Source of the DNA: Durusdinium trenchii | Lineage: Eukaryota > Sar > Dinophyceae > Suessiales > Symbiodiniaceae | DNA: 64,000 nt | Reading direction: 5' to 3' | Assembly (NCBI GenBank): GCA_963970005.1 | Contig: CAXAMN010004224.1 | Location: 221,108-285,107 of the forward strand | The notes under the pieces: model-generated | The model's database searches: none | What the model was told of the DNA's origin: nothing | The model's input: only the letters and a program-made list of their open reading frames with translations | Translations under genes and position numbers: made by a program | Shown here: positions 63,733 through 64,000 of the stretch, one piece after another | How the letters are laid out: each line of letters opens with the position of its first letter | How positions within the stretch are numbered: the stretch's first letter is position 1

Positions 63733-64000
63733 CTTTGGGGGTAGCACTGAGCTGAGCGTTTTCCTGGTCGTTCAGACCAACGCACAAGATGGCCTCACCC
63801 TTGGATGGCATCGGTACGACACTCTTGCGGAAGCGCCCATCACTCAGATTGAAGTTTGTCGGCTCCCATGTTGTGATCGTGGGGGTTTCAAACACGCCTG
63901 AGTCATGAGGTGGTTGGCAGCGAAGGTGATCGCGCATTGGACTTGCGATCCGGACCTCGGTGATTGAGTAGTAGATCCGTAGAACTTGCCCACCACCTGT
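63722..64000 (-). CDS. 3' coding end of a minus-strand gene, cut by the window
   Basis: The minus frame is open from the window edge to a stop at 63722-63724: GGGQVLRIYYSITE, then ETPTITTWEPTNFNLSDGRF and RKSVVPMPSKGEAILCVGLN. The last 60 or so residues are clearly protein-like. An acceptor (ACTCAG near 63898) may split it in two exons. Family not recognised; it converges on the compact plus-strand gene. Confidence 0.5.
   Translation of the reverse strand, partial: TGGGQVLRIYYSITEVRIASPMRDHLRCQPPHDSGVFETPTITTWEPTNFNLSDGRFRKSVVPMPSKGEAILCVGLNDQENAQLSATPKAIL

Noticed and set aside
1..64000. CRISPR array, rRNA operon, bacterial operons or phage genes
   Set aside because: No spaced direct repeats, rRNA blocks, Shine-Dalgarno spaced gene runs or phage genes were seen; the gene structure is eukaryotic.

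Overview
The window looks like nuclear DNA of a dinoflagellate, most likely Symbiodiniaceae. The reasons are: (i) a Ty1/copia retrotransposon whose Pol carries a cytosine-5 DNA methyltransferase-like domain, an arrangement known from dinoflagellates; (ii) a recognisable gene cut into exons of 35-141 bp whose introns start mostly with GC or GA rather than GT and end AG|G; (iii) few long reading frames outside the transposon; (iv) nearly all recognisable exons on one strand. There is a 10-N assembly gap at 13613-13622.

Region 1 (1-10700) is dominated by a complete, apparently young copia element on the minus strand (1635-10692). It has identical 117-bp LTRs, a 5-bp target duplication, a primer site matching the anticodon stem-loop of initiator tRNA-Met, a purine tract, and two overlapping ORFs: Gag/zinc fingers/protease/DNMT/integrase, then RT/RNase H plus a 530-residue tail. 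The ORFs meet in different frames at a run of eight G.

Region 2 (10.9-25 kb, plus strand) holds scattered exons of unrecognised genes. The clearest group is a run of small Lys/Glu-rich exons at 13.1-14.2 kb, partly inside a tandem segmental duplication interrupted by the gap. A coding-frame-neutral minisatellite lies at 15.94-16.21 kb.

Region 3 (26.1-59.5 kb, plus strand) contains exons of a FAD-dependent fumarate reductase (Osm1/FRD-type flavoprotein). I could place fifteen exons; for most neighbours the codon phases join exactly. The C-terminal third is not seen in the window. Two stretches between its exons (28-35.6 kb and 35.7-51.9 kb) contain good same-strand exons of other proteins (a coiled-coil protein and one or more membrane proteins), so either genes are nested in giant introns or the assembly is interleaved.

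Region 4 (60.5-64 kb): a possible minus-strand first exon at 60.6-60.7 kb, then a compact plus-strand gene of about a dozen phase-0 exons (60999-63732) encoding an unrecognised acidic/RG-rich, probably nuclear protein, converging on a minus-strand coding end at the window edge.

Several families of 70-130 bp foldback (MITE-like) elements and simple repeats are spread through introns and intergenic DNA. All exon calls are read by eye from frame continuity and splice motifs; no search or transcript evidence was available.
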